64,000 nucleotides of DNA. It comes from Acidobacteriaceae bacterium. Its GTDB lineage: Bacteria; Acidobacteriota; Terriglobia; Terriglobales; Acidobacteriaceae. The stretch is from positions 248,001 through 312,000 of the forward strand of contig CAHJWL010000003.1 in the NCBI GenBank assembly GCA_903642235.1, given 5' to 3'. The translations under genes and the position numbers were made by a program. How positions within the stretch are numbered: position 1 is the first letter of the stretch; each line of letters starts with the position of its first letter. This document shows, one piece after another, positions 48,667 to 56,608 of the stretch. The notes beneath the pieces were generated by a model. It was not told the DNA's origin. It saw only the letters and a list, made by a program, of their open reading frames with translations, and searched no databases.

Positions 48667-49575
48667 ATGAACTTCACCCAACGCCGCGGTGCCATCGCCT
48701 TCGCCATTGTCCTCGGCGTTCTACTCACCGGCGTTACCGTCACCCTTAACATCGGCTGGATCATCCTCAACGAGCGCCGCGTCGCCCTGCTTGTCCTCGG
48801 CATCATCTTCTTTGCCGCCCTGCTCACCGGCGTCGTCCTCAACACCATCTTTCTCGTGCGCGAGGTCCGTCGCAATCAGCGGCAGGACTCCTTCCTCAAC
48901 GCCGTCACCCACGAGCTCAAAACGCCCATCGCCTCCATTCGCCTCTACCTTGAAACCCTCCAGCGCCGGCCCGTCGACGAAAGCAAGCGCCAGGAGTTCT
49001 ACCGCATCATGCTCGCCGACGCCGAGCGCCTCCACGCCACCGTCGAGCGCGTCCTCAAAGCCGGCGAACTCGGCCAGCGCCACCGCGATCGACGTCCCCT
49101 CGAGATCGAACCACTCCTCGCCGAATCCATCGCCACCGTCCTCCGCCAGAACAATCTCCCGACCGAAGCCATCACCCTCCTTCCCGTTCCCGGCGCCGTC
49201 CGCCTGCACGCCCTCGGCATCCCCGAAGACCTCCGCACCGCCTTCATCAACGTCCTCGAAAACGCCGTTAAGTACTCCCCCAAAGGCGTCGATATTCGCG
49301 TTTCTCTCCTCATCGAGCAGTACACCAATGCCGTCATCCGCATCACCGACACCGGCCTCGGCCTTCCACCCGGCCAGCAGAAGCGCATCTTCAAGCGCTT
49401 CTACCGCGTCCCCGGCCGCAACGCCACCTTGATCAAAGGCACCGGTCTCGGCCTCTATCTCGTGCAGCACATCCTCCACCAGCACAGTGGCAGCGCCGCC
49501 GCCGAGTCGCAGGGTCCCGGCAAGGGCACCACCGTCATCCTTACCCTTCCCCTCGCCACACCCGACGCTCCATAA
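48667..49575 (+). CDS. Sensor histidine kinase
   Basis: 302 residues, compact: two transmembrane helices (AIAFAIVLGVLLTGVTVTL and LLVLGIIFFAALLTGVVL) separated by only a short loop, so no sizeable periplasmic sensor. The HisKA domain has phospho-acceptor His82 in NAVTHELKTPIASIRLYLE. HATPase_c boxes: N-box AFINVLENAVKYSPKG, G1 ITDTGLGLPP, F-box FKRFYRVPG and G2 KGTGLGLYLVQHI. It probably senses through the membrane or a partner. The response-regulator gene starts 16 nt downstream, forming a two-component operon. Confidence 0.93.
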   Translation: MNFTQRRGAIAFAIVLGVLLTGVTVTLNIGWIILNERRVALLVLGIIFFAALLTGVVLNTIFLVREVRRNQRQDSFLNAVTHELKTPIASIRLYLETLQRRPVDESKRQEFYRIMLADAERLHATVERVLKAGELGQRHRDRRPLEIEPLLAESIATVLRQNNLPTEAITLLPVPGAVRLHALGIPEDLRTAFINVLENAVKYSPKGVDIRVSLLIEQYTNAVIRITDTGLGLPPGQQKRIFKRFYRVPGRNATLIKGTGLGLYLVQHILHQHSGSAAAESQGPGKGTTVILTLPLATPDAP

Positions 49576-49591
49576 TCGTCCCGGAGACAGC

Positions 49592-50335
49592 ATGGCCGTC
49601 CCCTTCCCGCTCATCATCCTCGTCGAAGACGAAGCCCACCTCGCCCAGGGTCTGCTCTTCAACCTTCAGGCCGAGGGCTACCGGACCGAGCACTTCGCCG
49701 ACGGAGACCTTGCCCTCGCCCATCTGCTCGCTGTCCCACAGCACGGCCCCGACGCCCCCGCTGCCATCCTTCTGGACTGCATGCTTCCCGGTGCCGACGG
49801 CTTCATCATCGCCCGCACCCTCCGCGAGCACCGGTGTTTCGTTCCCATCCTTATGCTCACCGCGCGCTCCCGCCCCGAAGAGATCCTCGAAGGCATCGAG
49901 GCCGGTGCCGACGATTACCTCCCCAAGCCCTTCGACCTCAACATCCTCCTCGTCCGCCTTAAAAGCCTCCTCCGCCGCATGGCCTGGCAGAGCTCTCCCG
50001 GAACCCCCACCCCGCCTCCCCAGCCCGCCGACGAGGTCTCCTTCTCCGGCCGCACCATTCGCTTTGACACCCTCGAACTGCTCGCCCCCGACCGCACCAC
50101 CCAACTCACCCTCATGGAGGCCGATCTCCTTCGCTATCTCACCGACCGCCCCGCCCAGATCGTCTCCCGCAAAGAGATCCTCGAACAGGTCTGGCGCGTT
50201 CACGAAGACACTGACACCCGCGCCATCGATAACTTCATCGTCCGCCTCCGTCGCTACATCGAAGACGACCCCAGCAAGCCCCGCCATCTCACCACCGTCC
50301 GCGGCATCGGCTACCGCTTCATCCCCAATCCCTGA
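49592..50335 (+). CDS. OmpR/PhoB-family response regulator
   Basis: 247 residues from the ATG at 49592, with GGAG six nt upstream. Receiver domain: acidic pocket VEDEAHLAQ, phospho-acceptor Asp62 in ILLDCMLPGADG, switch Thr in MLTARSRPE and Lys in YLPKPFDLN. A Pro-rich linker (SPGTPTPPPQPADE) leads to a winged-helix output domain (LTLMEADLLRYLTDRPAQIV, DNFIVRLRRYIEDDPSKPRH, TVRGIGYRF). It is the partner of the kinase immediately upstream. Its targets are unknown. Confidence 0.94.
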   Translation: MAVPFPLIILVEDEAHLAQGLLFNLQAEGYRTEHFADGDLALAHLLAVPQHGPDAPAAILLDCMLPGADGFIIARTLREHRCFVPILMLTARSRPEEILEGIEAGADDYLPKPFDLNILLVRLKSLLRRMAWQSSPGTPTPPPQPADEVSFSGRTIRFDTLELLAPDRTTQLTLMEADLLRYLTDRPAQIVSRKEILEQVWRVHEDTDTRAIDNFIVRLRRYIEDDPSKPRHLTTVRGIGYRFIPNP

Positions 50336-50668
50336 GCAGATCTTCTGCTTTATCTGCTGGTTGCTCCTGTCCTGCCGCCGGCAAGACGGCACAGCCGTCT
50401 CGTATGCCAGCAGCGGCCCGGGGCATTCAGGCTATATGCCTGGTCAAGCCAGCGAAGCAGAAAAGAGCCGTCGCGAGTTCAGGACCTGTGGCAATAAAGC
50501 CTGTGCCTGCACGGTGTTAAGGAGGAAGGAACACGTCTGAAAGCCCGTCTGCCCGAGCAACATATTCGCTTTCGAGCTACTTACCTCAGAGAATTCCCTT
50601 CTTTGCTGCTGTTTCCTGAGGAAATCAAAAGCTTGCCAAGCAACCTGCTTTAGGCGAACATAAGGCGA
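50336..50668. other. 333-nt region between the two-component operon and imuA
   Basis: No convincing gene. It contains a perfect 7-bp hairpin (AGACGGC 50384-50390, GCCGTCT 50394-50400) that may end the two-component transcript, an inverted repeat GTGTT-N11-AACAC (50514-50534) with an AAGGAGG run inside but no ATG, GTG or TTG within range, and the direct repeat at the imuA start. The imuA promoter must lie here. Confidence 0.5.
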
Positions 50669-50669
50669 A
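50652..50669 (+). promoter_or_regulatory. Direct repeat AGGCGAA with 11-bp period at the imuA start (candidate LexA site)
   Basis: AGGCGAA occurs at 50652-50658 and again at 50663-50669, so GAAC-N7-GAAT is present; on the other strand this reads ATTC-N7-GTTC. That differs by one base from the direct-repeat LexA box GTTC-N7-GTTC of alphaproteobacteria, which also has an 11-bp period. The second copy includes the A of the imuA ATG and the AAGG ribosome-binding site, so a bound repressor would block expression. Function is inferred, not shown. Confidence 0.4.
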
Positions 50670-51841
50670 TGAAGCAGGCGGCCAAAGCTATCGCGCAGCA
50701 GGTTGAGGATGCTCTTGCCCACCGCAATGCTTCTCCGTTCTCAGGTAAAGTCCGCTCCGCCGATTACGCAAGCTTCGGCATATCCGCTCTTGACGCGCTG
50801 ACAAGCGGTGTGCCGGTTGGAGCCATTACCGAGATGGTTGGTCCTGAGTGTTCTGGTCGCACGACCGCCGCACTCTCCCTTGTTGCCGCTGGTATGAGTT
50901 CAGGTGCTGTCTGCGCCTGGATCGACGTTGCAGATGTACTTGAACCGGAATCAGCGGCAGCTATCGGAATCGATGTGTCACGGCTGCTCTGGATTCGCTG
51001 TGGGGGGCAGATGCCGGTGCATGCCCGGCAATGTGGCACGAAGACGCAGAGCGCTCCGGAGCCCCTGCTTAAGGCTGCAGGAAATCCTGCCGCACAGGGA
51101 GGTGGTAGCAGTGCTCACCCACGCTCTGAGGGCCGGAACATGCCAGAAGCTGTCAGCGCAATATTCAAGGTTCCCGAAGATCCGTCCGAGCAGCATATTC
51201 GCCGGGGCAAGAGGGGGATCGGAACTCCCGGAGCGCCAAACCGGCCAGTGTCCTCGCGTTCACTGGATCGAGAAGAGCAGCCGAACTCTGACCGCCTGCC
51301 TGCGCGGCGGGGTGACAACCTCACTTTGGTTCCCCGATGTGCCGAGCAGCCCTGGAAAGTCTCCAGACTGCTTCCATCCAAGCACAAACCGCTGAGGCAA
51401 TCTGATCTGCTGGAAGTTTCCTTACCTACTCTTCCTCCGAACCGATGGCAGGCGCTCGATCAGGGATTGCGTTCTGCCGATCTGCTGCTTCATAACGGCG
51501 GTTTCAGTTCCATCGTGCTGGACCTTGGTAGCATTCCGCCTGAGATCGTCTGGCGAGTTCCTTTAGCGACGTGGTTCCGATTCCGTGCAGCCTGTGAACG
51601 GTCTCGCACCAGTCTGGTCCTTCTAACGCAGCACTCCTGCGCACGCAGCAGCGCTGAGCTTGTCCTGCGGCTCAAAGCCGGAAAGATCGAAGCGCACGGA
51701 AATGTCGTAACAGGAATCCAGTACAGCGCCACGCCAGAGCGCAGCCGCTTTGTCCAGAACAGTCTGCATGTGGTCTCCATCCGAAAAGAGGCGCTTTCTG
51801 AAAGACCCGGACACTGGACGAGTGAGACGGCATGGGCATAA
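50669..51841 (+). CDS. imuA: ImuA, RecA-like accessory protein of the mutagenesis cassette
   Basis: 390 residues. The ATG at 50669 follows TAAGGCGA. The N-terminal part resembles a RecA core: FGISALDALTSGVPVGAITE, a Walker-A-like loop GPECSGRT (58-65) in which the usual Lys is Arg, then VCAWIDVADVLEPESAAAIG. After LLWIRCG an insertion of roughly 120 polar residues (about 118-240) interrupts the fold, which resumes at RWQALDQGLRSADLLLHNGG and FSSIVLDLGSIPPE. ImuA works with ImuB and DnaE2 in SOS-induced error-prone translesion synthesis. Its stop overlaps the imuB start by 10 nt. Confidence 0.86.
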   Translation: MKQAAKAIAQQVEDALAHRNASPFSGKVRSADYASFGISALDALTSGVPVGAITEMVGPECSGRTTAALSLVAAGMSSGAVCAWIDVADVLEPESAAAIGIDVSRLLWIRCGGQMPVHARQCGTKTQSAPEPLLKAAGNPAAQGGGSSAHPRSEGRNMPEAVSAIFKVPEDPSEQHIRRGKRGIGTPGAPNRPVSSRSLDREEQPNSDRLPARRGDNLTLVPRCAEQPWKVSRLLPSKHKPLRQSDLLEVSLPTLPPNRWQALDQGLRSADLLLHNGGFSSIVLDLGSIPPEIVWRVPLATWFRFRAACERSRTSLVLLTQHSCARSSAELVLRLKAGKIEAHGNVVTGIQYSATPERSRFVQNSLHVVSIRKEALSERPGHWTSETAWA

Positions 51842-53352
51842 ACGATCAAGTCGCAGAAGCCCTGTACATCAGCATCTTCGTCCCGGAGTTTCCCGCTCAG
51901 GCGCTTTTGCGATTGCGTCCTGGTACGGAACGTTCTGCCGTTGTGGTTCTCTCAGGCGATCCGCCATTTGAACAGGTGTGCAGCGCCAATGCCCTTGCTT
52001 TCCGTCTTGGTGTAACGCACGACATGACGCGGGCCGAACTGGACGTCTTCACCGATCTCACCATTCTTCGCCGTTCCGAGTCCGAAGAGCGTGCTGCGCG
52101 CGCCATCTTGGTAGAGGCAGCCGGAGCCTTTACACCTCGCGTGGAGGTCCAGTCTTCAACATCTGCGGCTTTCATGGTGGTGCTGGATATGAGCGGCACA
52201 TCACGCATCTCTGGTCCGGCAGAGCAGGCTATGTCGAGCATTGCGCGCGCCATGACCTCCTTACGCTTCTTTGTGCAGTGCGCGGCAAGCGCCAATCTCA
52301 ACACTGCCGTTTGCCTCGCTCCTGTCGCGTGTACTGTGCCGCATATCGTTCCGCCAGGAAAGGAAGCCGAGTCTCTTCGAGAGCTGCCGCTTTCTGTCCT
52401 CAGGCTCACCGGGCAACAAGCCGAAACACTGACGCAGTGGGGACTACGAACGGTAGGAGATCTGGCTGCTTTATCGGAGGTGGATCTGGTAGTTCGTCTT
52501 GGGTCTGAGGGCAAGCGGCTGCATCTGCTGTCCCATGGCAAGCATCCTCACTTCATGCTCCCGGAAGAGCCCGCTTTTGAACTGAAGGAATATCTGACCT
52601 TCGACTCGCCTTTGGACCTTCTGGATTCGCTTTTGTTTGTGCTTGGTCCCATGCTCGATCAGCTACTCGCGCGCGCGCAGAATCGTTCGCTTGCACTGGC
52701 AACTGTGACAATGGCTTTCGGTCTTGACGGTGGAGGCGAGCACCGACGAACCATCAAACCTGCACTTCCCACTGCCCAGCGCGAAGTGCTTCTAAAACTC
52801 CTGCAGTTGGACCTCCACGTGCGTTCTCCATCTGCCGGTATTCTGTCCGTCACCCTGCTTGCCGAACCCGGACATCGCAGCACGGTCCAGACAGGTTTCT
52901 TCTCGCGTTCTATGCCCGAACCGGTGTGCCTGGATGTGACGCTTGCGCGCGTTGCCGCGCTGGTAGGCGAAGAACGCGTAGGCTGTGCCAGGCTGCTTGA
53001 CACGCATCGCCCGGACGGCTTTGTTATGGAGCGTTTCGTGGTCCCGAGCAAAGATCCATGTGTGCGTACAAACACGCAGCAAGGTGTCGCTTTGCGGCGG
53101 TGTCGTCCATTCATAGCAATCACAGTGCGGCAGGAGGGGCAGCGGGTTACCGCGTTCTTCCTTCACGGCAGGCAGTACGCCGTGCAAGCGGCATACGGAC
53201 CGTGGCGCAGGAGTGGTGAGTGGTGGTCCTCTGAGGTGTGGTCTCGCGAAGAGTGGGATGTGTCTGCCACGGCAGGCGATCGCACGCTGCTCTGTCTCCT
53301 CACGCATGATCTTCTCCGACATGATTGGCAGATTGAAGCCTTCTATGATTGA
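51832..53352 (+). CDS. imuB: ImuB, catalytically deficient Y-family polymerase-like protein
   Basis: 506 residues. The fold is that of Y-family DNA polymerases, but the metal-binding DxD of the first strand is replaced (YISIFVPEFPAQALL) and the SxDE motif becomes VVLDMSGTSR, as expected for ImuB, which acts as an adaptor between the clamp and DnaE2. The thumb HhH region is seen in LTGQQAETLTQWGLRTVGDL and LGSEGKRLHLLSHGK, followed by a little-finger domain (ARAQNRSLALATVTMAF). It overlaps imuA by 10 nt and dnaE2 by 8 nt. Confidence 0.9.
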   Translation: MGINDQVAEALYISIFVPEFPAQALLRLRPGTERSAVVVLSGDPPFEQVCSANALAFRLGVTHDMTRAELDVFTDLTILRRSESEERAARAILVEAAGAFTPRVEVQSSTSAAFMVVLDMSGTSRISGPAEQAMSSIARAMTSLRFFVQCAASANLNTAVCLAPVACTVPHIVPPGKEAESLRELPLSVLRLTGQQAETLTQWGLRTVGDLAALSEVDLVVRLGSEGKRLHLLSHGKHPHFMLPEEPAFELKEYLTFDSPLDLLDSLLFVLGPMLDQLLARAQNRSLALATVTMAFGLDGGGEHRRTIKPALPTAQREVLLKLLQLDLHVRSPSAGILSVTLLAEPGHRSTVQTGFFSRSMPEPVCLDVTLARVAALVGEERVGCARLLDTHRPDGFVMERFVVPSKDPCVRTNTQQGVALRRCRPFIAITVRQEGQRVTAFFLHGRQYAVQAAYGPWRRSGEWWSSEVWSREEWDVSATAGDRTLLCLLTHDLLRHDWQIEAFYD

Positions 53353-56300
53353 ACAGGCAAAGATTGAAAGCGCGGGCGAGTATGTCGAGCTTCATGCACA
53401 AAGCGCCTTCAGCTTTCTGGAAGCAGCCTCACAGCCCGAGGCTCTGGTCCGTGCCGCTGTAGAGACCGGAACGCCTGCCATGGCGCTGCTGGACCGTAAT
53501 GGAATCTACGGGGCCGCGCGCTTTCATTCCTCCGCCAAGATCAATGGCGTGCGGGCTCATATCGGAGCGGAGATCTCCGTGAGTGGTCTTGGAGAATGTC
53601 TTGAGCCCCCGCTCTGGCTGCCTCATCAATGCAGGAGACAGCCAGTTCGGATTCCTTTGCTCTGTACATCGCGTACTGGATATCAGAACCTTTGCCAGCT
53701 GATTACGCACTTCAAAATGCGCGAGCGAGGCAAATGCGAAGGGGCTGCCAACCTGGTCGATCTCGCCAGGTTCCACGCGGGACTGATCTGCCTGACAGGC
53801 GGCGACGAGGGACCGCTTTCCGCTGCTCTTGCAAGAGGTGGCGAAGCAGCAGGGCGCGAGTGTGTTCAACAGCTTCTTCGTCTCTTCGGCAGCGGCAACG
53901 TCTATATCGAGCTGCAGCGTCATGGCGACCGCCGCGAGGAAGCACGGAATCAGGCTGCTCTGCGTATCGCAGAAACCCTGCATGTTCCCATACTTGCAAC
54001 GAACGGCGTCCGCTATGCCACACAGTACGAACGCGAAATCCTCGACGTATTAACCGCAATCCAGCACCATCTACCGCTTTCTGAGGCAGGCCGGCTGCTT
54101 CAGACAAACTCGCAGAGGCAGGTGCGTACATCCCGTGCCATGCGTCGTGTGTTCTGCGACCTTCCTGAAGCCATCGAAAATACTCTGCTTGTCTCCCAGC
54201 GGCTGAAGTTCGAGCTCAATGATCTAGGCTATGAGTTCCCGCGCTACGACACACCATCCGGTGAGCCCATGGAGGTGTTCCTGCGCAAACTTGTCTCGCA
54301 GGGTATTGAGGATCGCTACGCTCCCAAACATGATCCGGCGTTTCACGAACGCGCGAAAAAGCAGGCAGAGCGAGAACTCTCTCTTATCGAGCAGCTAGGC
54401 TTCGCAGGCTACTTCTTAATCGTCTGGGACATCATTCGATTCTGTAAAACAAACGACATCTTGATACAAGGACGAGGAAGTGCCGCAAACTCGGTCGTCT
54501 GTTACGCCCTCGAAATTACAGCCATCGATCCTGTCGGAATGGACCTGCTCTTCGAGCGTTTTCTAAGTGAGAACCGGCGCGAGTGGCCGGATATTGATCT
54601 CGATATGCCCTCGGGTACAAAGCGTGAGCAGGCGATCCAGTATGTGTACCAGCGTTATGGAGAGCTGGGAGCTGCCATGACCGCCAACGTCATCACCTAC
54701 CGCGGCAAATCTGCAGCGCGTGAAGTCGGTCAGGCCCTGGGCTTTGACGAGGATGCGCTTGGTCGCCTCTCCGGGCTGATCGGTCGATGGGAGTGGCGCA
54801 GAAAGGACGAGACCCTGGGCGACCACTTCCGCCACGCTGGGTTTGATCTCGAACATGGGCGCATTGCCAAGTACGTCGAGCTTTGTGAGCGGATGCAGGA
54901 TCTGCCGCGTCACCTTGGCCAGCACTCCGGCGGTATGGTCGTCTGCCAGGGCAAACTCAATCGCGTCGTGCCCATAGAAAGAGCCTCGATGCCGGGCCGC
55001 ACTGTAGTTCAGTGGGACAAGGAAGACTGCAACGATCTTGGTCTGGTCAAGATCGATCTGCTGGGTCTTGGCATGATGGCCGTCATGCAGGACTGCCTTA
55101 AACTCATTCCTGAGCACTATGGAGAGCCCGTCGACCTGGCGCAGCTTCCGCAGGACGACACAGAGGTCTACGACACTCTGTGCAAAGCCGACACAGTCGG
55201 CATGTTTCAGGTGGAGAGCCGTGCGCAGATGGCGTCCATACCTCGCAATGCCCCGCGCAAATTCTACGATCTGGTCGTTCAGGTTGCGATCATCCGGCCC
55301 GGTCCCATCGTCGGCAAGATGATGCACCCGTATATGCGTCGGCGACAAAAGAAGGAAGAGATCAGCTACCCCACTCCTGCGCTTGAGCCTGTGCTGCACC
55401 GCACATTAGGTGTTCCCCTCTTTCAGGAGCAGCTTATTCGCATGGCGATGGTCGTTGGTAACTTCAGCGGCGCAGAGGCCGAAGAGTTGCGCAAAGCCGT
55501 TGGTATGCGGCGTTCCTGGAAGCGCATGGAGGAGCTGATGGTGAAGCTTCGGGCAGGCATGGACACCAACAAAATTGCCCTCGAGACACAGGAAAGTATC
55601 GTTCAGAGTATTCAGTCCTTCGCCCTCTACGGCTTTCCCGAGTCCCACGCCGCCAGCTTCGCACTCATCGCCTACGCCTCGGCGTACTTCAAGGTGAAGT
55701 ACCTTGCTGCGTTTACGTGCGCGATGCTGAACAACCAGCCAATGGGTTTCTACACACCTGCAGTGCTCGTCAAAGACGCTCAACGGCACGGCCTGCGCGT
55801 AAAGCCCGTCGACGTACAAGTCTCCGACACATGCTGCATGGTCGAACACGAAAAGGACGCCTCTCTTTCAGTTCGCCTCGGCTTGAACTACACCCGAACT
55901 CTCCGGGCGGATACAGCAGCTCAACTTGCGCTCTCGCGCAAAGCAGATGGGCCTTTTCGCGATGTGGAAGACCTTGCGCGGCGGGTCTCATCGCTTCATC
56001 GCAGTGACCTCGCTCAACTTGCTCGTATTGGCGCCTTAAATTCTCTCAAGGGCGTTGAACACCGGCGCGATGCCATCTGGCAGATCGAGCAAGTCGCCCG
56101 TCCGGTCGGGCCGTTGCTGCGAAGTAGCAACTTTGCAGGCTCCGCTTCGGCATCACCGTTACGCAAGATGGCAACAGAAGAGCGTCTCGTGGCGGACTAC
56201 GCAGGCACAGGACTCACCACAGGGCCACACCCCATGGCCTACCGTCGTGCAGATCTGCGACAGAGTGGTGTTTCTTCATCACGCGAACTGCAGCAGCTCC

Positions 56301-56584
56301 CCGACGGTAAGTACGTGTGCGCTGCAGGTGCGGTGATTGCGCGACAGCGCCCCGGCACGGCTCTTGGATTCATCTTTCTCTCGCTCGAAGATGAGAGCGG
56401 CATAGCCAACGTCATCATCCATCCACAGCTCTACGAGCGGGAGCGCATCCTGGTGACCAGGGGTAAATTCCTGAAGGTGCATGGCACCTTGCAAAACACA
56501 GATGCGGTTGTCCACGTGAAAGCAGAGTGGCTGGAATCACTGGAATCAGCGGACGTCGATGTACGCTCGCATGATTTTCATTGA
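53345..56584 (+). CDS. dnaE2: Error-prone DNA polymerase III alpha subunit DnaE2 (ImuC)
   Basis: 1079 residues from the ATG at 53345, which overlaps the imuB stop (ATGATTGA). The PHP domain starts ELHAQSAFSFLEAAS. The C-family catalytic core has GRGSAANSVVCYAL and the Asp-rich EWPDIDLDMPSG, then RHLGQHSGGMVVCQ, VQWDKEDCNDLGLVKIDLLG, FQVESRAQM and GFPESHAASFALIAYASAY. A C-terminal OB domain (AAGAVIARQRPGTALGFIFL) ends the protein. Length and the absence of the DnaE1 C-terminal extension fit DnaE2. It is the polymerase of the imuA-imuB-dnaE2 cassette and carries out mutagenic lesion bypass under SOS. Confidence 0.95.
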   Translation: MIEQAKIESAGEYVELHAQSAFSFLEAASQPEALVRAAVETGTPAMALLDRNGIYGAARFHSSAKINGVRAHIGAEISVSGLGECLEPPLWLPHQCRRQPVRIPLLCTSRTGYQNLCQLITHFKMRERGKCEGAANLVDLARFHAGLICLTGGDEGPLSAALARGGEAAGRECVQQLLRLFGSGNVYIELQRHGDRREEARNQAALRIAETLHVPILATNGVRYATQYEREILDVLTAIQHHLPLSEAGRLLQTNSQRQVRTSRAMRRVFCDLPEAIENTLLVSQRLKFELNDLGYEFPRYDTPSGEPMEVFLRKLVSQGIEDRYAPKHDPAFHERAKKQAERELSLIEQLGFAGYFLIVWDIIRFCKTNDILIQGRGSAANSVVCYALEITAIDPVGMDLLFERFLSENRREWPDIDLDMPSGTKREQAIQYVYQRYGELGAAMTANVITYRGKSAAREVGQALGFDEDALGRLSGLIGRWEWRRKDETLGDHFRHAGFDLEHGRIAKYVELCERMQDLPRHLGQHSGGMVVCQGKLNRVVPIERASMPGRTVVQWDKEDCNDLGLVKIDLLGLGMMAVMQDCLKLIPEHYGEPVDLAQLPQDDTEVYDTLCKADTVGMFQVESRAQMASIPRNAPRKFYDLVVQVAIIRPGPIVGKMMHPYMRRRQKKEEISYPTPALEPVLHRTLGVPLFQEQLIRMAMVVGNFSGAEAEELRKAVGMRRSWKRMEELMVKLRAGMDTNKIALETQESIVQSIQSFALYGFPESHAASFALIAYASAYFKVKYLAAFTCAMLNNQPMGFYTPAVLVKDAQRHGLRVKPVDVQVSDTCCMVEHEKDASLSVRLGLNYTRTLRADTAAQLALSRKADGPFRDVEDLARRVSSLHRSDLAQLARIGALNSLKGVEHRRDAIWQIEQVARPVGPLLRSSNFAGSASASPLRKMATEERLVADYAGTGLTTGPHPMAYRRADLRQSGVSSSRELQQLPDGKYVCAAGAVIARQRPGTALGFIFLSLEDESGIANVIIHPQLYERERILVTRGKFLKVHGTLQNTDAVVHVKAEWLESLESADVDVRSHDFH

Positions 56585-56608
56585 TCGTGAGCCCACTCCG
56601 TTCTTTCG

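Noticed and set aside
48689..49432. 247-codon plus-strand frame overlapping the histidine kinase
   Set aside because: Ser/Pro-dominated composition typical of a frame-shifted shadow; the kinase frame has all expected boxes.
49541..50392. 283-codon minus-strand frame opposite the response regulator
   Set aside because: Acidic Gly/Glu/Val-rich shadow; the plus-strand protein has complete receiver and winged-helix motifs.
50514..50534. AAGGAGG run inside an inverted repeat upstream of imuA, looking like a ribosome-binding site
   Set aside because: No ATG, GTG or TTG at a usable distance; the frames that follow have no plausible start.
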